From an uncultured Opitutia bacterium (GTDB taxonomy: Bacteria > Verrucomicrobiota > Verrucomicrobiia > Opitutales > UBA953), in the NCBI GenBank assembly GCA_903895475.1, contig CAITUF010000220.1, positions 1 to 6,090 of the forward strand: a stretch of DNA of 6,090 bases. Reading direction: 5' to 3'. This document shows positions 3,478-6,090 of this stretch, piece by piece. The first letter of the stretch is position 1; every line of letters starts with the position of its first letter. The notes under the pieces are model-generated. The model made no database searches, was not told the DNA's origin, and saw only the letters and a program-made list of their open reading frames with translations. The position numbers and the translations under genes are program-made.

Positions 3478-6090
3478 ATGGCCCAACTGCCCTACGATCC
3501 TTCCAAAATCTCACGCGAACTCTCCCGGCACTACATCCCGGCGAGCGAAACGGACATCCAAGCGATGTTCCAAGCCGTCGGCTCAACGAAGTTCAGCGAG
3601 ATGTACTCGCACATCGCGAACGACGTGAAGTTCCCAGGGCAGCTTAACCTCCCCGACGAGCTCGAGTACACTGCCCTCGCCGACCGCATGCTCGCCCTCT
3701 CCCAGCGCAATGACGCCAAGACGGGCTTCCTCGGCGACGGTCTCCAAGTCTACCGGACGCATGAAATGGTCGGGCACGTCTGCTCGATCCGTAACCTCAC
3801 GACCTCCTACACGCCCTACCAGCCCGAACGCTCGCAGGGCACGCTCATCACGCACTGGATCTACCAGTCCACCCTCGCCCAGCTCACCGGTTTCGAAGCG
3901 GTCAATTCCTCCCTCTACGATCGCGCCAGCGCGCTCTTCGAAGCCGCCGTCTGTGCCGTCCGTATGTCCGAGGGCGACACCGTCCTCGTTGCGGCGAACC
4001 TCTTCCCAGGTGACCTCGAAGTTCTCCGCACACACTGCGCTGAAATCTCGGTGAAACTCGAGTTCCTTGCGCCCGAAGAAGAAACGGGTCGTATCCGGGG
4101 CGCAGCCATCAAGGCCCGCGTCGCAGAGCTCGGCGGTAAGGTTGCCGCAGTCATCTTCCCGCAGGTCAATAACCTCGGCCTCGTTGAGGACACCGATGAA
4201 CTCGCCGACGCTTGCACCGATGCTGGCGTGAAGTCGATTGCGGTCATCGACCCGATACTCCTCGCCACCGGCGGCCTCAAAGCCCCAGCTAACTATGGCC
4301 GCCAAGGCGCCGACATTCTAGTCGGCGAAGGTCAGCATCTGGCCATCGGCGCCAACTTCGGCGGCCCCGGCCTCGGCATCTTCGCCGTCCGCCACAATGC
4401 CGAACGCAAGAACGAGGTCCGGGAAACCCCGGGTCGTTTTGTCGGCAAGGCCAAGGACAACGCTGGCCGCGATTGCATCGTCATGGTCATGGCTACCCGC
4501 GAGCAGCATATCCGCAAGGACAAGGCCACGTCCAACATCTGCTCGAACCAGGCCTTCATCGCCACCATCGCCGGCGCCGCCATCCTCGCGCGCGGCGAAG
4601 CCGGCATGGCCGCCAGCTGCACTGCCGGACGTGACCGCGCGCACCGCGTCGCCGCCCAGCTGCACACTATCCCTGGCCTCAAGGTCTGCTACGCTCAGCA
4701 GGCCTTCTGGAATGAGTTCAGCCTGATGCTGCCGGAACCTGCGGCCGCCGTGCTCGCTAAGGGCCGCACTGCTGGCTTGCACCTCGGGGTCGACATCACT
4801 GGCCGCACGCCCTGCAACTGCGCGCTGCTCAAGATTTCGTTCAGCGACATCCAGACCGACGCCGATGCCGACCGCCTCGTGGCGTTCTTCGAAGCACTCT
4901 ACGGTAAAGCCACTGGCTCGGCCACGCTGCCGGCCGTCCCCGCCCACCTACTACGTTCCGGCGCGGTGGGTCTCCCGTCCTTCCCGCTGGCCGAACTGAA
5001 GGCCTACTACACCAAGCTCGGCGAACTCAACGTCTCGCCCGATACCGGCTGCTTCCCGCTCGGTTCGTGCACGATGAAGTATAACCCACACATCAACGAC
5101 TGGGCCGCTGGCCTGCCGGGCTTCACCGCTCTGCACCCGCAAGCCCCCGTCGAAGATGCCCAGGGTTCCCTGGAACTCCTCTGGCAGATCCAGCAATGGA
5201 TGCAGGCCATCACTGGCCTCCCGGGCCTGACCACCCAGCCCGTCGCGGGTGCCCAAGGCGAGCTTGTGGGGCTCAAACTCTTCCAGGCCTACCACCGCCA
5301 CCACGGCCAGGCCCACCGCGACATCATGCTCATTCCGTCGTCGGCCCACGGCACAAACTTCGCCACAGCCACGACCGCCGGCTTCGTCAACCGCCAGCGT
5401 GCGGATGGTGCACCCTCCGGTATCGTTATCCTCAAGTCCGCGCCCGATGGCCGCGTCGACCAAGCCGACTTCGATGCGAAGATTGCGCAATACGGTGACC
5501 GCGTCGCTGGCATGATGGTGACCAACCCAAACACTTCGGGCGTCTTCGAAACCGATTTCAAGCGCATGGCCGATGCCGTGCACCGCGCCGGCGGCCTCGT
5601 TTACATGGACGGTGCCAATATGAACGCCATCGCTGGCTGGGTGAACCTCGACCAGCTCGGCGTCGACGCTGTGCACAACAACCTGCACAAGACCTGGACC
5701 GTCCCGCATGGCGGCGGCGGCCCGGGCGACGGCATCGTCGGCGTGTCCGCTCGTCTCGTCGACTTCCTCCCTGGCTATCAGATTGAGAAGCAAGGCGACC
5801 GCTTCGTGCCGGTCCGCCCCAAGCACAGCATTGGTTCCTTCCATCGCCACTGGGGTAATTTCGCGCACAAGGTGCGCGTTTACTCCTACCTTCTCCGCCT
5901 CGGCCACGCCGGCGTCCAGCGCATGTCCGCGATGTCCGTCCTCGCCAGCCGCTACCTCTTCACCCGTCTGGGTAAGCAATTCCCGTCCCTGCCGACTGCC
6001 GCCGATGGCGTGCCGCGTATGCATGAGTTCATCCTCACGCTCACGGAAGAGGACTTCAAGCGCATCGAAGCTGCCGGCATCCCGCGTGCG
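3478..6090 (+). CDS. gcvP: Glycine dehydrogenase (decarboxylating), P-protein of the glycine cleavage system, fused GcvPA-GcvPB type, 3' end missing
   Basis: The frame stays open from the ATG at 3478 to the window end, giving 871 residues; about 100 more are expected. Residues 1 to about 477 match the GcvPA half: YTPYQPERSQG at 111-121, GEGQHLAIGANFGGPG at 283-298, and EQHIRKDKATSNIC at 342-355. A short linker rich in Ala and Pro (about 478-489) leads into the GcvPB half: DTGCFPLGSCTMKYNP at 522-537, SAHGTN at 622-627, TNPNTSGVFE at 682-691, MDGANMNAI with the PLP-contacting Asp711, and LHKTW with the PLP-binding Lys738, followed by PHGGGGPGDG. The enzyme decarboxylates glycine and passes the aminomethyl group to lipoyl-GcvH in the cytoplasm. 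Homology to GcvPA and GcvPB, whose genes are often separate, suggests a fusion; the sequence contains no stop or restart at the joint. No Shine-Dalgarno sequence precedes the ATG. gcvT and gcvH are not in the window. Confidence 0.96.
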   Translation, partial: MAQLPYDPSKISRELSRHYIPASETDIQAMFQAVGSTKFSEMYSHIANDVKFPGQLNLPDELEYTALADRMLALSQRNDAKTGFLGDGLQVYRTHEMVGHVCSIRNLTTSYTPYQPERSQGTLITHWIYQSTLAQLTGFEAVNSSLYDRASALFEAAVCAVRMSEGDTVLVAANLFPGDLEVLRTHCAEISVKLEFLAPEEETGRIRGAAIKARVAELGGKVAAVIFPQVNNLGLVEDTDELADACTDAGVKSIAVIDPILLATGGLKAPANYGRQGADILVGEGQHLAIGANFGGPGLGIFAVRHNAERKNEVRETPGRFVGKAKDNAGRDCIVMVMATREQHIRKDKATSNICSNQAFIATIAGAAILARGEAGMAASCTAGRDRAHRVAAQLHTIPGLKVCYAQQAFWNEFSLMLPEPAAAVLAKGRTAGLHLGVDITGRTPCNCALLKISFSDIQTDADADRLVAFFEALYGKATGSATLPAVPAHLLRSGAVGLPSFPLAELKAYYTKLGELNVSPDTGCFPLGSCTMKYNPHINDWAAGLPGFTALHPQAPVEDAQGSLELLWQIQQWMQAITGLPGLTTQPVAGAQGELVGLKLFQAYHRHHGQAHRDIMLIPSSAHGTNFATATTAGFVNRQRADGAPSGIVILKSAPDGRVDQADFDAKIAQYGDRVAGMMVTNPNTSGVFETDFKRMADAVHRAGGLVYMDGANMNAIAGWVNLDQLGVDAVHNNLHKTWTVPHGGGGPGDGIVGVSARLVDFLPGYQIEKQGDRFVPVRPKHSIGSFHRHWGNFAHKVRVYSYLLRLGHAGVQRMSAMSVLASRYLFTRLGKQFPSLPTAADGVPRMHEFILTLTEEDFKRIEAAGIPRA

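Noticed and set aside
3300..3479. N-terminal extension of Nth to a start near 3479
   Set aside because: The extra 60 residues show no family similarity, overlap the gcvP start and run through the intergenic palindrome. Nth homology begins at the ATG at 3297-3299.
4951..6024. A 357-codon open frame on the minus strand inside gcvP
   Set aside because: It lies wholly antisense to conserved GcvPB motifs, including the PLP lysine region, and its translation shows no known domain. The frames at 3583-4305 and 4318-4947 on the same strand are similar shadows.

Overview
The window looks like chromosomal DNA from a GC-rich bacterium, most likely of the Verrucomicrobiota (Opitutales-like) or a related lineage of the PVC group. 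This is an inference from three things: an ole (head-to-head hydrocarbon) locus, a glycine decarboxylase P-protein in which the normally separate GcvPA and GcvPB halves are one chain, and several genes without a recognisable Shine-Dalgarno sequence. No rRNA, tRNA, CRISPR array or insertion sequence was seen.

Left part (1-1997, + strand): a metabolic operon. It holds the 3' end of oleC (beta-lactone synthetase), oleD (NAD(P)H-dependent reductase of 2-alkyl-3-ketoacids, overlapping oleC by ATGA) and, 45 bp further on, a small hotdog-fold acyl-CoA thioesterase. OleD and OleC act in sequence after OleA: a beta-keto acid is reduced to a beta-hydroxy acid and then closed to a beta-lactone, which OleB would decarboxylate to a long-chain cis-olefin. 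The thioesterase may adjust the acyl-CoA pool feeding this route.

Middle (1998-2676): the most unusual part, a cassette of about 0.68 kb lying between two convergent genes. A 7-bp tandem repeat (unit GAGTACN) starts at the base after the thioesterase stop codon. The same heptamer in inverted orientation ends at the stop codon of the nth gene on the other side. Between the arrays is one gene for a four-helix-bundle protein of the 23S rRNA intervening-sequence (TIGR02436, bAvd-like) family, whose own stop codon lies inside the right-hand array. The layout suggests a small repeat-bounded mobile or passenger unit.

Right part: nth (endonuclease III, - strand, 2676-3299) and gcvP (+ strand, from 3478 past the window end) are divergent across a 178-bp intergenic region. 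That region contains a 17-bp hyphenated palindrome just before nth. Nth has its catalytic Lys and Asp but an atypical spacing of the iron-sulfur cysteines at a C-terminus that ends at the repeat boundary. GcvP is the PLP-dependent decarboxylase of the glycine cleavage system; 871 residues are visible and about the last 100 are expected beyond the window.
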